A DNA stretch of 59,825 bases from Lachnospiraceae bacterium (GCA_017551165.1 JAFZMO010000106.1:1-59825), one strand, 5' to 3'. Positions 17,880 through 26,909 are shown, numbered from the stretch's first letter. The notes: generated from the sequence alone by a model not told the origin. A program made the numbers and translations.

Positions 17880-19073
17880 TTATCGCGAGCCGTCGCCCGC
17901 GCGCTTTCCGCCCGTGGGCAACTCCACTTCGGTGCGAAAGCCCGAATCATACGCAAATTCTGCGTGTCCGCCGCAACGCCCGGCGTAGGACGCTATTTTC
18001 CGAAGACCGAAGCCGGCCTCGATGCGCTCCTGCCGCACGTCCTCGTTGAAATCGCTCTCACCGTCATCCTTCACCGTCAGCCGGACATGCGCCGAGTCGG
18101 CCGACAGCAGGACCGTAAAATGCTTCGCCCCGCCGTGCTTGACGCCGTTCGTCAGCGCCTCCTGCAGCACGCCCGTCAGAAACTCGATGTGCACGCGGGG
18201 CACGGAAATGTCCTCCGCATAGCAATCGGTCACGATATCCACGGTGCGCTCGGTGTCCATCGTGAACTCCTCCGCCGCGTTGCGCAGATACCGGATCAGA
18301 TCGGACAGCGGCAGCTCGCCGCCCTCCTCGTCGAGGGCTCGCACCGCGCTGCGGATCGATTCCAGACTGCCGCGGATGCGGTCATTGGCCTCGTTCATGC
18401 GCCTTCGCGCCTCCTCCGGCTTCGTGTCGTAGAGCATGTCCGCCGCATCCAGCGTCATGACGGCCGCCGTGATGGAATGGCCGACGCTGTTGTGAATGTT
18501 GCGGCTGATGTTCTCGCGCTCCAACAGTCTTGCGTTTCGCTCCGTCTGGTAATTCTGAATCGACAGTTCGCGGTTGATGCGGCGCTCGTTCATCTCGCTC
18601 ACGCTCGCCTTCAAAAGGCGCTCCTGCGCCGCTACCTCACGCTTCTTCACGCTGTCCGCGTACTGCTTGAGCGCCAGGATCAGCCAGATGATCGCTGCAA
18701 TGATGGATGCGTACAGGATCATCTCCGCGGCGGTCCTCGCTTCGAACTCGCTGTGGTTTCGCACGATCGCACACGCAACATACATCACCGAAGCGACCGT
18801 GGCCGAGGACACCTTTTTGATCCCGTCCATGCAGGCAAACGCAAGAAAGCCCCACCAGCTGCCGCACAGGATCGCGAGCACGGTGACCAGTGCGAAAATG
18901 ATCACCTGCAACCTCGTGGCAGTCTCCCGGTTCTCTTTACACAGACTTTGCGCCGTCAGCGCGATCAGCAGAGCGCCTGTGGTCGCGATCACCTCGAACG
19001 GATGCCCCGAAAATATGGTACCCGCGATGCCGACCGCCAGCACGGCAGTTAAGTTGATCAGCGTAATCAGCAT
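17880..19073 (-). CDS. Sensor histidine kinase, NarL-partner (HisKA_3) type
   Basis: The 397-residue kinase has an N-terminal membrane region of about five helices (residues 3-140) with short loops and no large external sensor. A coiled segment follows, then the HisKA_3 phosphorylation site RENISRNIHNSVGHS (His near 230). The ATPase domain has EALTNGVKHGGA and GFGLRKI. The start overlaps the carrier-protein stop by seven bases (ATGCTGA), so the two are translationally coupled. A membrane-embedded sensing mode is inferred from the lack of an external domain. Confidence 0.93.
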   Translation of the reverse strand: MLITLINLTAVLAVGIAGTIFSGHPFEVIATTGALLIALTAQSLCKENRETATRLQVIIFALVTVLAILCGSWWGFLAFACMDGIKKVSSATVASVMYVACAIVRNHSEFEARTAAEMILYASIIAAIIWLILALKQYADSVKKREVAAQERLLKASVSEMNERRINRELSIQNYQTERNARLLERENISRNIHNSVGHSITAAVMTLDAADMLYDTKPEEARRRMNEANDRIRGSLESIRSAVRALDEEGGELPLSDLIRYLRNAAEEFTMDTERTVDIVTDCYAEDISVPRVHIEFLTGVLQEALTNGVKHGGAKHFTVLLSADSAHVRLTVKDDGESDFNEDVRQERIEAGFGLRKIASYAGRCGGHAEFAYDSGFRTEVELPTGGKRAGDGSR

Positions 19074-19300
19074 TTGCTCACCTCGTATTCCTCGATCAGC
19101 CTCTCGATCCCCTCCGGCGTGCGGAGCTGATCGCGGTCGATCCTCGTCGGCTGCAGGAAGATGCCCTCGTCCTCCAGCCTTGCAAAAAGCTCAACAAACG
19201 CGAGCGAATCCAGCAGACCGCTGTCGATCAGGTCGATCCCCTCCTCGTAGACGGCGTCGTCCTCACAGACCTCCGCCAGCATTTTCCGCACATCAATCAT
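19067..19300 (-). CDS. DltC-like carrier protein
   Basis: The 77-residue product is an acyl/peptidyl carrier protein. The phosphopantetheine Ser lies in DSGLLDSLAFVEL (about residues 27-39), which matches the DltC pattern LLDSxxxVEL better than the fatty-acid ACP pattern. TPEGIERLI near the end also fits DltC. It overlaps the ligase by 8 bases upstream and the kinase by 7 downstream. In Dlt systems the carrier holds D-alanine for transfer to teichoic acids. Here no dltB or dltD is adjacent, so the acceptor is unknown. Confidence 0.85.
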   Translation of the reverse strand: MIDVRKMLAEVCEDDAVYEEGIDLIDSGLLDSLAFVELFARLEDEGIFLQPTRIDRDQLRTPEGIERLIEEYEVSKC

Positions 19301-20753
19301 ACTGTTTCAACGCCTTTCTGTCCAGCTTCCCGTTGTCGTTGACCGGAAGCTCCGAAACAATGGAAATTTTCTTCGGTACCATGTATGCCGGCACTCTCCG
19401 GCTGAGTTCACTGCGGATCGCCGCAGCATCCGGCCCGCCCGGCTCGACCGTCGCAAACGCCCGGATCGCGCTGACCGTCCCCTCCGCATTGAGGTTCGCC
19501 GTCACGGCACAGTCCGCAACACCGTCGATCGCCAGCAGATTTGACTCGATGTCCGCGAGCTCGATCCGATAGCCCATATACTTGATCTGGCTGTCCTTCC
19601 GCCCGCCGCAGTACAGCTTCCCGTCGCGGATATCACCGTAATCCCCGGTCCGGTAACCGTTCACTCCGTCTTTCGAAAAATGTCCGCCCTCCACGCCGCC
19701 GAGGTAGCCGCCGAACACACTCGCCCCGCGCAGCACGATCTCACCGTCCTCGACCGTGATCTCCGTCGCCGCAGACGCAATCTCCCCGACCGGGAGCACT
19801 TCCTCCGCGGAAAGCATCTCCGGCGTGATCGTCACCGCGGACACTGCACTTGTTGCCTCCGTCGGCCCGTACGCGTTGATGACCGAAAGCTTCGGAAAAT
19901 GTCGGAACAGCCTCTCGACCGTCCTCTTCTCCAGCCGCTCCCCGCAGAAGTACACGCAGCGAAACTCCGGAAAATTCTCCTCCGTAAACGCGTCGTTTAA
20001 GAGGCACATCTTCATGCACGTGGGCGTCATGATCGCCACATTGATCTTCTCCCGCTCAAACAGCTCGAAGATGTGATCGTACTCCGCCCGCATGTCCGCC
20101 TCGTTGGCAATGAGCGTATGCCCGTTGCCAAGCGCATAATAAATGTCCGCAACGCTCAGGTCGAACGCAAAGCTCGCCTGGTTTAAGACATTACAGTTTC
20201 GATATTCGCACAGCGGGGAGATCCCCGCGATCCAGTTTGCAAAGTTCCCGAGATTGGCCGCCGTGATCGGCACGCCCTTCGGCTCGCCCGTACTCCCCGA
20301 GGTAAAGATCATATAGGCTACGCGGTTCTCATCGAGCTCCCGGGCGAACTCCCCGACAGGCAGTTCATTTTCCGAAGAACCACTCAGCCCCTCCAGCTCG
20401 CGAAGCGTACACACCGCAGCTCCCGGAGCATCGATCGGCCGGTCGGTCAGCACAAGCTCCGCGCCGGTCATCTCCAATATCTGCGCCACGCGCCCCGCCG
20501 GCGTCTTCACGTCCACGGGAACGTATGCCCTGCCCGCGAGAAGACACGCGACCATCGCGATCACGGTCTCGCAACGCTTGTCCTGAAACAGAACAACCGG
20601 CGACGATCCCTGCCGCCGGAGGCATGCCGCACAGCGCCGCGCCTCGTCCCACAGTGTCCCGTAGGTGATTGCGCGGTCGCCGCACTTGTATGCGATCCGG
20701 TCCCGGTTGGCATTCGCCGCCGCTTCCATTCGTTGTATGATCGTATCAGTCAT
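19293..20753 (-). CDS. DltA-like amino acid adenylation enzyme
   Basis: This 486-residue AMP-forming ligase is a stand-alone adenylation domain. Motifs in order: FTSGSTGEPKGVP (A3), FAFDLSVADIYYAL (A4), NAYGPTEATSAV (A5), YRTGDYG (A7), GRKDSQIKYMGYRIEL (A8) and NDNGKLDRKAL (A10). Length and the FDLSV and GYRIELADIE patterns resemble DltA (D-alanine--carrier ligase), but I cannot fix the substrate from sequence. It overlaps the VanW gene by 8 bases and the DltC-like carrier by 8 bases, which strongly suggests that it loads that carrier. Confidence 0.88.
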   Translation of the reverse strand: MTDTIIQRMEAAANANRDRIAYKCGDRAITYGTLWDEARRCAACLRRQGSSPVVLFQDKRCETVIAMVACLLAGRAYVPVDVKTPAGRVAQILEMTGAELVLTDRPIDAPGAAVCTLRELEGLSGSSENELPVGEFARELDENRVAYMIFTSGSTGEPKGVPITAANLGNFANWIAGISPLCEYRNCNVLNQASFAFDLSVADIYYALGNGHTLIANEADMRAEYDHIFELFEREKINVAIMTPTCMKMCLLNDAFTEENFPEFRCVYFCGERLEKRTVERLFRHFPKLSVINAYGPTEATSAVSAVTITPEMLSAEEVLPVGEIASAATEITVEDGEIVLRGASVFGGYLGGVEGGHFSKDGVNGYRTGDYGDIRDGKLYCGGRKDSQIKYMGYRIELADIESNLLAIDGVADCAVTANLNAEGTVSAIRAFATVEPGGPDAAAIRSELSRRVPAYMVPKKISIVSELPVNDNGKLDRKALKQYD

Positions 20754-21573
20754 TTTGAATCTGCTCCTCGGGTATCAGGCTGTAGTCGTACATGACCTCC
20801 GAGTGGTTGTCGAGGATCAGTTCCTTCCGGATCGTCTCGCCGCTCTCGCGGTCGATCACCAGGCGATACACCTTGGAGATGCGGAAGAATTTGTCGCCCT
20901 CGCGCCGAAAATGATGGTCCTCCTCGACCAGGCGGTATCTCTCCGGGAACGGTTTCTCACTGCGGAGCTCGCCGCACAGTTCGCCGTTCTCGCACCACAC
21001 GAGGATCTGCACGTCCTGATCGGTCGTGTTCGTAAAACGGTAGTCGAGCCGGTTGTAGCAGATCGACGTTCCGGTTCCGAACGGCACGCGGCGCCGCTCG
21101 TCCGGGAACAGCGCGTCCGAGTGGTGGTGAAGCTCCGTCACCGTGAGCGGGCTGTTGAGAACAAGCCAGTGGATCATGTTGCCCATCTGGCACAGGCCCC
21201 CGCCGATTCCCGACGACATGCCGCTGCGGCAGATCATCAGACCTTCCTTGTACCCCTTGCGCTTCGTCGGTCTCCCGCACGTCTCCCAGTACGAGAACGT
21301 CTCCCCCGGATGGATCACAAGGCCGTTGATCTTCTTGCATGCGAGCTCGATGTTCGTGACCTTGTTTTCCTGCAGCCGGATGTCCACACCGTTCAGGCGC
21401 CGGATCAGCACCGAGCTGTGGCCCTTGACGATATTTTCCAATACTTTCTCCGAACGCTCCTTCGCGATCCGCTCCCCGTCGAACAGATTTTTCACCTTGC
21501 GCTTGAGAATCTCCTTCTCCAGCGAGATCCGGTAACACCTCGGACCGAGCGTACAAAACAGCCGTCTAGACAT
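20746..21573 (-). CDS. VanW family protein
   Basis: VanW proteins occur in some vancomycin-resistance clusters and widely in Firmicutes; their biochemical role is unknown. I start at 21573, where GGGGGA lies 7 bases before ATG, rather than at an upstream GTG (21594); this gives 275 residues. The VanW core is visible: NGLVIHPGETFSYWET, then the GGLCQMGNMIHWL segment (about 140-170). No clear signal peptide is present in this version. It is first in the five-gene operon and is coupled to the ligase by an eight-base overlap. Confidence 0.9.
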   Translation of the reverse strand: MSRRLFCTLGPRCYRISLEKEILKRKVKNLFDGERIAKERSEKVLENIVKGHSSVLIRRLNGVDIRLQENKVTNIELACKKINGLVIHPGETFSYWETCGRPTKRKGYKEGLMICRSGMSSGIGGGLCQMGNMIHWLVLNSPLTVTELHHHSDALFPDERRRVPFGTGTSICYNRLDYRFTNTTDQDVQILVWCENGELCGELRSEKPFPERYRLVEEDHHFRREGDKFFRISKVYRLVIDRESGETIRKELILDNHSEVMYDYSLIPEEQIQND

Positions 21574-21607
21574 AATGCAAATCCCCCAAACCACATGTAT
21601 TGAGTTT

Positions 21608-21635
21608 GTTATAACACACGGATATTACAAAACAA
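21608..21635 (-). promoter_or_regulatory. Candidate promoter of the VanW operon
   Basis: TTGTTT (21630-21635) and TATAAC (21608-21613) are 16 bases apart on the minus strand. The transcript would start about 28 bases before the chosen VanW ATG. A second, weaker pair lies upstream (TTGAAA at 21664, TCTTAT at 21640). Confidence 0.5.
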
Positions 21636-21665
21636 TTACATAAGATTTACAAAAGTCTTAATTTT

Positions 21666-23162
21666 TCAACCAATTTCGTTTTTCCTTTCAAGGACGGAAA
21701 ATACTCCTTCCGTCACCAGCACGGCAACCAGATACAGCACGATGCTGAACGCGATGGAAAATACCGGATACAGCGTCCGGTTGCCGATTCCCTGCATGAC
21801 CTTCGTGAGGTCGTTCGCGCCGATGTATCCCGCGACGGTCGTCCACTGCAGCAGTCCGATCATCAGCCGCTTCCACTCTCTCCTCGCACCCATGAGACGC
21901 TCCGGGACCGTCTTCGTGACAAACCCGCGGAAGCTTCGCTTCGAAGAATCAGCCTCAGGATTCACGGAAGATTCCTCCTCCGTCAACAGCTCCGCAATGC
22001 TTCCTGCGCCGAACAGGCCGACCGCAAGCGCCGCGATCACCGTCGAGGAAATGTGGACCGCACCGAAGATACCGTAATCGAGAAGCAGCATCGCAAGCAA
22101 CACCGGCGTGCTCCGCAGAAGGAACGCAATGCCGCGCACAACCGCTGTCGGGAACCGGCGCTTCGCAGTCGCCCCGTAAGCGAGCAACGCGCCGAACGCC
22201 ATCGCGATGATCCAGGCGCACAGCGTGATCACAGCGGTGATCGCTGCCGCGCGAAGGATCAGGCTGTATGCTCCGCCCGAGATCAAATTGTCTTTGACTG
22301 CCGACAGAAGTGACATCGATCCGTCTTCCTCCTTTGCATTGACTACCAACCGGTATTCCATAACATCCGCGTACCCGACCGACATCCGGTACTTCGGGAT
22401 CTCCATTGAATGATTCTCGCTTGTCCCGTACGCCGCAAGCATGTCGATCTTGCCGGCCATCAGCCGCACCAGCGCCGTCTCGCTCTCCAGGACTACGAAC
22501 ACCGGGCGCCGCCCGATGCTCTCCGCAAACCGCCCCGCCAGCTCTGCGGCCATGCCGCCGACGCTGCCGTCCCTGGCCACGATCTCCAGCGGCGGTACCG
22601 CCCCCGTGACGCCGATGTAAAACGGTTCGCCCTCCTCGGAAAATGAAGGCAGCTCCGTTCCGACGCCCGTCGCCCAGCGCTCCCTCGCCGCGTCGATCGT
22701 CCCGTCGCCCGCTGCCGATGCCAGCCACTCGTCGGCCTTCGCGCGTTCCATGTCCGAATCCGGCGCGAAGGCAAATCCGAACGAAAACCTTGTATTGCCG
22801 CCGCCCGGCGTCTCCCCGGGCCCGAGCTGATCAAACTCGCCGTACCTGCACAGGTATTCCGCCGTCAGGTCCACCGCCCACATGGCGGAAGCCTCTCTCC
22901 TGCGAAGTCTCTCGACCGCCTCATCGAGCGTCCCCTCCGACTCGTATGCGCCGAAGTCGACGCCGAAGTAGGTATCCAAGAACACCTTGACCGCATTGTC
23001 CGGCGATTTCACCGAGACGCCGGTCACCTTCAGCCCCTTGAGCTGCGACGTGTCTTCGAACACGCGCATGTCGCCCGCGCGGCCTCCCCACGGCAGGGCA
23101 AGCGTCAACAGTAACACTGCTGCCGCGATCACCGAGATCCACTTGTATTTTGCGATCCTCAT
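21666..23162 (-). CDS. Fused binding-protein and permease, amino-acid ABC type
   Basis: The 498-residue product joins two parts. After an N-terminal membrane anchor (about 8-28) comes a substrate-binding region resembling SBP_bac_3 (about 30-285), including FYIGVTGAVPPLEIVARDGSVGGMAAEL, the usual start of such a domain. An integral-membrane part (about 295-495) resembles His/Glu/Gln-type permeases, with a LRSTPVLL segment typical of that family. No ATPase gene is adjacent. It follows the beta-propeller gene after 53 bases. It may import an amino acid using an ATPase encoded elsewhere, or act as a sensor. Confidence 0.78.
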   Translation of the reverse strand: MRIAKYKWISVIAAAVLLLTLALPWGGRAGDMRVFEDTSQLKGLKVTGVSVKSPDNAVKVFLDTYFGVDFGAYESEGTLDEAVERLRRREASAMWAVDLTAEYLCRYGEFDQLGPGETPGGGNTRFSFGFAFAPDSDMERAKADEWLASAAGDGTIDAARERWATGVGTELPSFSEEGEPFYIGVTGAVPPLEIVARDGSVGGMAAELAGRFAESIGRRPVFVVLESETALVRLMAGKIDMLAAYGTSENHSMEIPKYRMSVGYADVMEYRLVVNAKEEDGSMSLLSAVKDNLISGGAYSLILRAAAITAVITLCAWIIAMAFGALLAYGATAKRRFPTAVVRGIAFLLRSTPVLLAMLLLDYGIFGAVHISSTVIAALAVGLFGAGSIAELLTEEESSVNPEADSSKRSFRGFVTKTVPERLMGARREWKRLMIGLLQWTTVAGYIGANDLTKVMQGIGNRTLYPVFSIAFSIVLYLVAVLVTEGVFSVLERKNEIG

Positions 23163-23215
23163 TGATCCCTCCGCCGTTTTATTTCGCCTGCCGGCATTAA
23201 CTCATTTTCCGAATA

Positions 23216-24979
23216 TTAACGAAGCTCCACACCCGCGATATACTCGCTCCGAAGCCCGACCGCCAGGTGATTCTCAAAGATCACCGGCGTCGACTCGATG
23301 TTGGATCCGAAATTCACCTTGTCAAGCACCTTACCGGTCTCCGCATCCATCAGCAGGATGTCGCCGTTTCCGCAGCACTGGCAGAGCTTCACGGAGCCGT
23401 CTGCCGCGTAGATGAGGGCCGGCGAGCTCCATGCGTCGCACGAGAGCTCCTTCTGCCAGATCTCCTCGCCGGTCTGCTTATTGATCGCAATGATGTAGGA
23501 GGTGTCCACCTCCGGCACCTTGGACACGGCATAGTAGATGTAATCCGACACCTTCCCCTCGCCGCTCGCGCCGGAGGAGAGAAAACCGCCGGCCAGACCG
23601 AGCACCGTGTGGACCTCGTATGCCTTCTGCCATACGACCTCCCCGGTCTTGGCGTTCAGCTTATAAAGTACCGCCGTGCCGAGGTGATGTTTGTCGTAAT
23701 AGTACTTGAGCGTGGTCGCCACGTAGAGGAACACCTCGCCGCGCTCCGTCACCTCTAAAACGGGGCTCGAGTTGATGTCCTCGCGCAGATCCTGAACCCA
23801 GACGGGCTGCATCGTATTGAGGTCAAGGCATTGGAAAATGCCCCCGTTGTCCCCGAAGAAGAGGTACTGCTCCCACACGACCGCGCTCGATTCGGAGCCG
23901 GAACCATTGCTCAGCTCCGACGACTCGAACCGCTCCTCCGCGCTCTTCGACTCGTATTTATATCTGACAACCTCGTCCGGATCGATCGTGAGCGTACCGG
24001 TCGCCGCATCGTAAGAGCTGTTGAGATGGACCGTGTAGAGCACGCCGTTCTCGCCGGCGCAGATCACGGTGTCCGTCGCAACGCTGTAGATCGGCGAGCT
24101 GTCGAAGCCGTGCCACAGGCGCGGCGCAAACGGATCGTCCGCCGCGAACTCGTACAGCTTTGTGCCGTCGATCAGATTGTAAATAAAGATGCGCGCGCTG
24201 ACCTGCTCGCCGAACGGTCCTGTCGCGGAATCGCCGGACCCGCACACTAAGAGCGGGTACTCCGGGTGCAGCGAGCATGTCCCCTTGAAGCACATGCCGA
24301 CGTTGATGGCCGGCCGCGTCTCCTCCCCGGTCTCCATATCCAGAAAATGGATCTTTCCGTCCATTCCCGGGTAGATGATCTCGACAAGCCCGTCCTTCTG
24401 CTTCGCCTCGGGGTACAGGTTCATGTGCTGCTTCATCTCTCCGTCCCAGCGCACCGCGAGCGGCTGTCCTGTCCAGCCGTTGCCGGACCAGTAGTTCACG
24501 CCGTCGCATTTGAGGAAGCGCCCCGTCTTATAGCGCCACGTCGCGCCGAACCGGTTCTCCGCAAGCGCGGGCGTTCCGTACGACGTGACGTCCCTGCGGT
24601 AACTTCCGCGATACGTGATGATGCCCTCATGACTCGGAAAATGATCGAGATACTCCTCCGTGAATCGGATCGCCTCATCGCGGTTGTATTCCGCGACCTC
24701 CTCGCCGTTCACGGAGATCGTCGTGCCGAGGAACCATTTTCCGGGGTCCGTCTGCTCGGTCGCATACGGAACTGCCGCGTCCGCGCCCTCCGCTGCCGAC
24801 GCATTATAGGCCGTCTGCAGCGCGCCGCGAGTCTTCACGAAGAAGTTATAGACATAGCTTAAGTTGCCCTTGACCTTGATCAGCAGGGCAAAGAAAAATC
24901 CCAGTACGGCCAACGCAAAGAAAGCTGCCGCAATCGCCGCAGCTCTTCGGAGTTTACTTGTCCGTTTCTTTGCTTTGAT
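23216..24979 (-). CDS. PQQ-type beta-propeller membrane protein, apparent ATC start
   Basis: The product has a basic N-terminus, one membrane helix and an extracytoplasmic beta-propeller. Repeats of the A-x-TGE-x-x-W type are seen (KTGEVVWQK, QTGEEIWQKE, ETGKVLDKV), as in PQQ-binding or BamB-like propellers. No ATG, GTG or TTG lies in frame near the ribosome binding site. GGAGGTG (24987-24993) is 7 bases before ATC (24977-24979), which opens IKAKKRTSKLRR, a normal basic N-terminus, giving 587 residues. The next candidate, TTG at 24913, falls inside the helix and has no binding site. A good promoter lies just upstream. Confidence 0.82.
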   Translation of the reverse strand: MKAKKRTSKLRRAAAIAAAFFALAVLGFFFALLIKVKGNLSYVYNFFVKTRGALQTAYNASAAEGADAAVPYATEQTDPGKWFLGTTISVNGEEVAEYNRDEAIRFTEEYLDHFPSHEGIITYRGSYRRDVTSYGTPALAENRFGATWRYKTGRFLKCDGVNYWSGNGWTGQPLAVRWDGEMKQHMNLYPEAKQKDGLVEIIYPGMDGKIHFLDMETGEETRPAINVGMCFKGTCSLHPEYPLLVCGSGDSATGPFGEQVSARIFIYNLIDGTKLYEFAADDPFAPRLWHGFDSSPIYSVATDTVICAGENGVLYTVHLNSSYDAATGTLTIDPDEVVRYKYESKSAEERFESSELSNGSGSESSAVVWEQYLFFGDNGGIFQCLDLNTMQPVWVQDLREDINSSPVLEVTERGEVFLYVATTLKYYYDKHHLGTAVLYKLNAKTGEVVWQKAYEVHTVLGLAGGFLSSGASGEGKVSDYIYYAVSKVPEVDTSYIIAINKQTGEEIWQKELSCDAWSSPALIYAADGSVKLCQCCGNGDILLMDAETGKVLDKVNFGSNIESTPVIFENHLAVGLRSEYIAGVELR

Positions 24980-25009
24980 GGTCCCACACCTCCGTACCGA
25001 GTTTAGGAC

Positions 25010-25038
25010 ATTATATCAAACCCCACTTTTCTTCGCAA
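25010..25038 (-). promoter_or_regulatory. Promoter of the beta-propeller gene
   Basis: TTGCGA (25033-25038) and TATAAT (25010-25015) are exactly 17 bases apart on the minus strand. The -10 box lies only about 17 bases before the GGAGGTG site, so the untranslated leader is short and leaves no room for a start codon upstream. Confidence 0.75.
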
Positions 25039-25071
25039 TGCCTTGCGGACAATGCGGGTTACATTTTCCGA

Positions 25072-26163
25072 TCAGAACTCCGTCACATCCGCCTTGCACA
25101 TCGCGCGTCCGCGCAGCAGGATCGTCGGGATCAGCACGCAGATGTTCGAGACGATCAGACCGACGACGCCGATCTCGGACCAGTACGGCAGGTATCTTCC
25201 GCCGGGTATGTAATACAGCTCATTCAGCATGAACGTGAGCAGTTCGACGAACCCAAGGCCGAACACGACGGAAACCACATCCGTGATCAGGATCTCCGAG
25301 GCGACTTTGCGGCGCACATCGCGCTTCGTCCGCCCGATGGCACGGTAGATGCCGAACTCATACATGCGCTTGTTGTAATGTCCGGAGATGACGGAATTCA
25401 CAGACACGGAAAGCACAAGGGACAGCAGTATAAGCGCCAGGTAGAAGATCAGGTCGATCGGTTCAAACTGAGAGTCGATATCGTCTCGCCAGGATTTCTG
25501 GATCTTGCACTGTGTACCTTTGCAGGCGCTCATCACGCGTTCCATCAACTCCGAATACGAAAGCGTCTCGCTCAACACATGTGCCCTCGTGAGTTTGTCT
25601 TTCGGATACTCTTCCACATAAAACACAGCATAGGTATTCTCATCGATCAGTCCGTCGAGCGTATACGTTCCCGAGAGCCCATCGTCCTCGTCCACGGTAT
25701 CGCCGAGCTTCAGGCCCTTATTGTTTGCCATCGCTTTACTGAGTACAAGGCTGCCGTTGCGAAGATTTGCAAAATCGCCGTGGTATCCGACGATCCGGAA
25801 CGCCTCCTGCATTTCGTCGGCCGTGTTGAAGCGTGTCGCGTAACCGCCCATCGTGAATCCCATCGTACAGACCCAGTCCATGCTTGGCTCCCCGTAGCCG
25901 GAGTGCAGCATGACCGTGAGGTCGGGATCGTTCGTAAGCTTCTCAACAACTGCGTAGTAATCCCTGAAATCCTCGTCGTTCACGGAAGCTTCCACTTCCA
26001 CCACTCTCTCGGTGAAGTCGATGATCCCCTCCCAGTAATAGTAGTTGCTCCGTATGAAATTGCCGCCGAACAAAAGAAGTGTCGTCAGGAAGAACATGGC
26101 GGCGATCAGGAGCGAACGGCCTTTGTTTTCCTTCACGTAGTACAAAGCGGAATACGGTTTCAT
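25072..26163 (-). CDS. FtsX-like ABC transporter permease (second)
   Basis: The 363-residue product has the FtsX/MacB layout: one N-terminal helix (about 14-32), a large extracytoplasmic domain (about 35-215) and three C-terminal helices (about 218-355). The segment SVNSVISGHYNKRMYEFGIYRAIGRTKRDV is typical of this family (GIYRAIG). Its ATG overlaps the ATPase stop by four bases. With the upstream permease it probably forms a heterodimeric membrane part. Confidence 0.88.
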   Translation of the reverse strand: MKPYSALYYVKENKGRSLLIAAMFFLTTLLLFGGNFIRSNYYYWEGIIDFTERVVEVEASVNDEDFRDYYAVVEKLTNDPDLTVMLHSGYGEPSMDWVCTMGFTMGGYATRFNTADEMQEAFRIVGYHGDFANLRNGSLVLSKAMANNKGLKLGDTVDEDDGLSGTYTLDGLIDENTYAVFYVEEYPKDKLTRAHVLSETLSYSELMERVMSACKGTQCKIQKSWRDDIDSQFEPIDLIFYLALILLSLVLSVSVNSVISGHYNKRMYEFGIYRAIGRTKRDVRRKVASEILITDVVSVVFGLGFVELLTFMLNELYYIPGGRYLPYWSEIGVVGLIVSNICVLIPTILLRGRAMCKADVTEF

Positions 26164-26831
26164 AATGTCCCTCCGTCACTGCTGATCTCGCCGTCCCACA
26201 TCTCGATGATGCGGTCCGCGTCGCCCAAGATGCTCCGATCGTGCGTGACGACAAGCACCAGTCGGTCGGCGGAATACTCCTTCAAGATCCGCATCACGTT
26301 AAATGCGTTCTCATGGTCGAGCGATGCGGTCGGCTCATCGGCAAATATGACCTTCGGATCGTTGATCATCGCCCTCGCGATCGCCGCGCGCTGGCACTGT
26401 CCGCCGGAGAGTTTCGCCGGACGCTTGCCGATCTCGCGGTCCCCGAGCCCGAGCTCTGCCAGAAACTTCTTCGCCTTCTCCTGCGTCGCCGCGTCATTGT
26501 TCACGGCTGCGACCATCACGTTGTCAAACGCGCTCATGTACGGCACAAGATAATGCTTCTGGAACACGAAACCGAACTCCCGGCGGCGAAGCTGCTCTCG
26601 CTCCGCGTCCGTGATCGTCGTGATCTCCGTGTCGTTGTAGCACACACTGCCGTCTGTCGGCTTCTTGAGTGTCGAGAGGCAGTACATCAGCGTGCTCTTG
26701 CCGCTGCCGGAAGGTCCGATGATGCCGATGAGACCGCGGTCCGGAAGCGAGATGTCAAGGCCCTTGAGGGCGTACATCTTCTCATCCGTGTCCATGTCGT
26801 AGATCATGCTCAGGTTCTTGATAGTAAACAT
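26160..26831 (-). CDS. ABC transporter ATP-binding protein, MacB/LolD type
   Basis: The 223-residue ATPase has Walker A GPSGSGKST (about 39-47), the Q-loop, the signature LSGGQCQRAAIARA (about 140-153), Walker B VIFADEPTASLD (about 160-171) and the switch His in VTHD. This is the MacB/LolD/LptB-like class that pairs with FtsX-like permeases. It stands between two such permeases. Substrates of this class include peptides, lipoproteins and antibiotics; none can be chosen here. Confidence 0.95.
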   Translation of the reverse strand: MFTIKNLSMIYDMDTDEKMYALKGLDISLPDRGLIGIIGPSGSGKSTLMYCLSTLKKPTDGSVCYNDTEITTITDAEREQLRRREFGFVFQKHYLVPYMSAFDNVMVAAVNNDAATQEKAKKFLAELGLGDREIGKRPAKLSGGQCQRAAIARAMINDPKVIFADEPTASLDHENAFNVMRILKEYSADRLVLVVTHDRSILGDADRIIEMWDGEISSDGGTL

Positions 26832-26909
26832 TGTTGTCGCTCCTTATATTCTACTGTAGTAGTATTGCATTATTACTTGGGTTTGCGCTGTTCCAGCCGA
26901 GTTTTTGGC

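Noticed and set aside
19067-20753. A classical dlt operon for D-alanylation of teichoic acid
   Set aside because: Only the ligase and carrier are present. dltB and dltD are missing, and the order and neighbours (VanW, kinase, regulator) differ.
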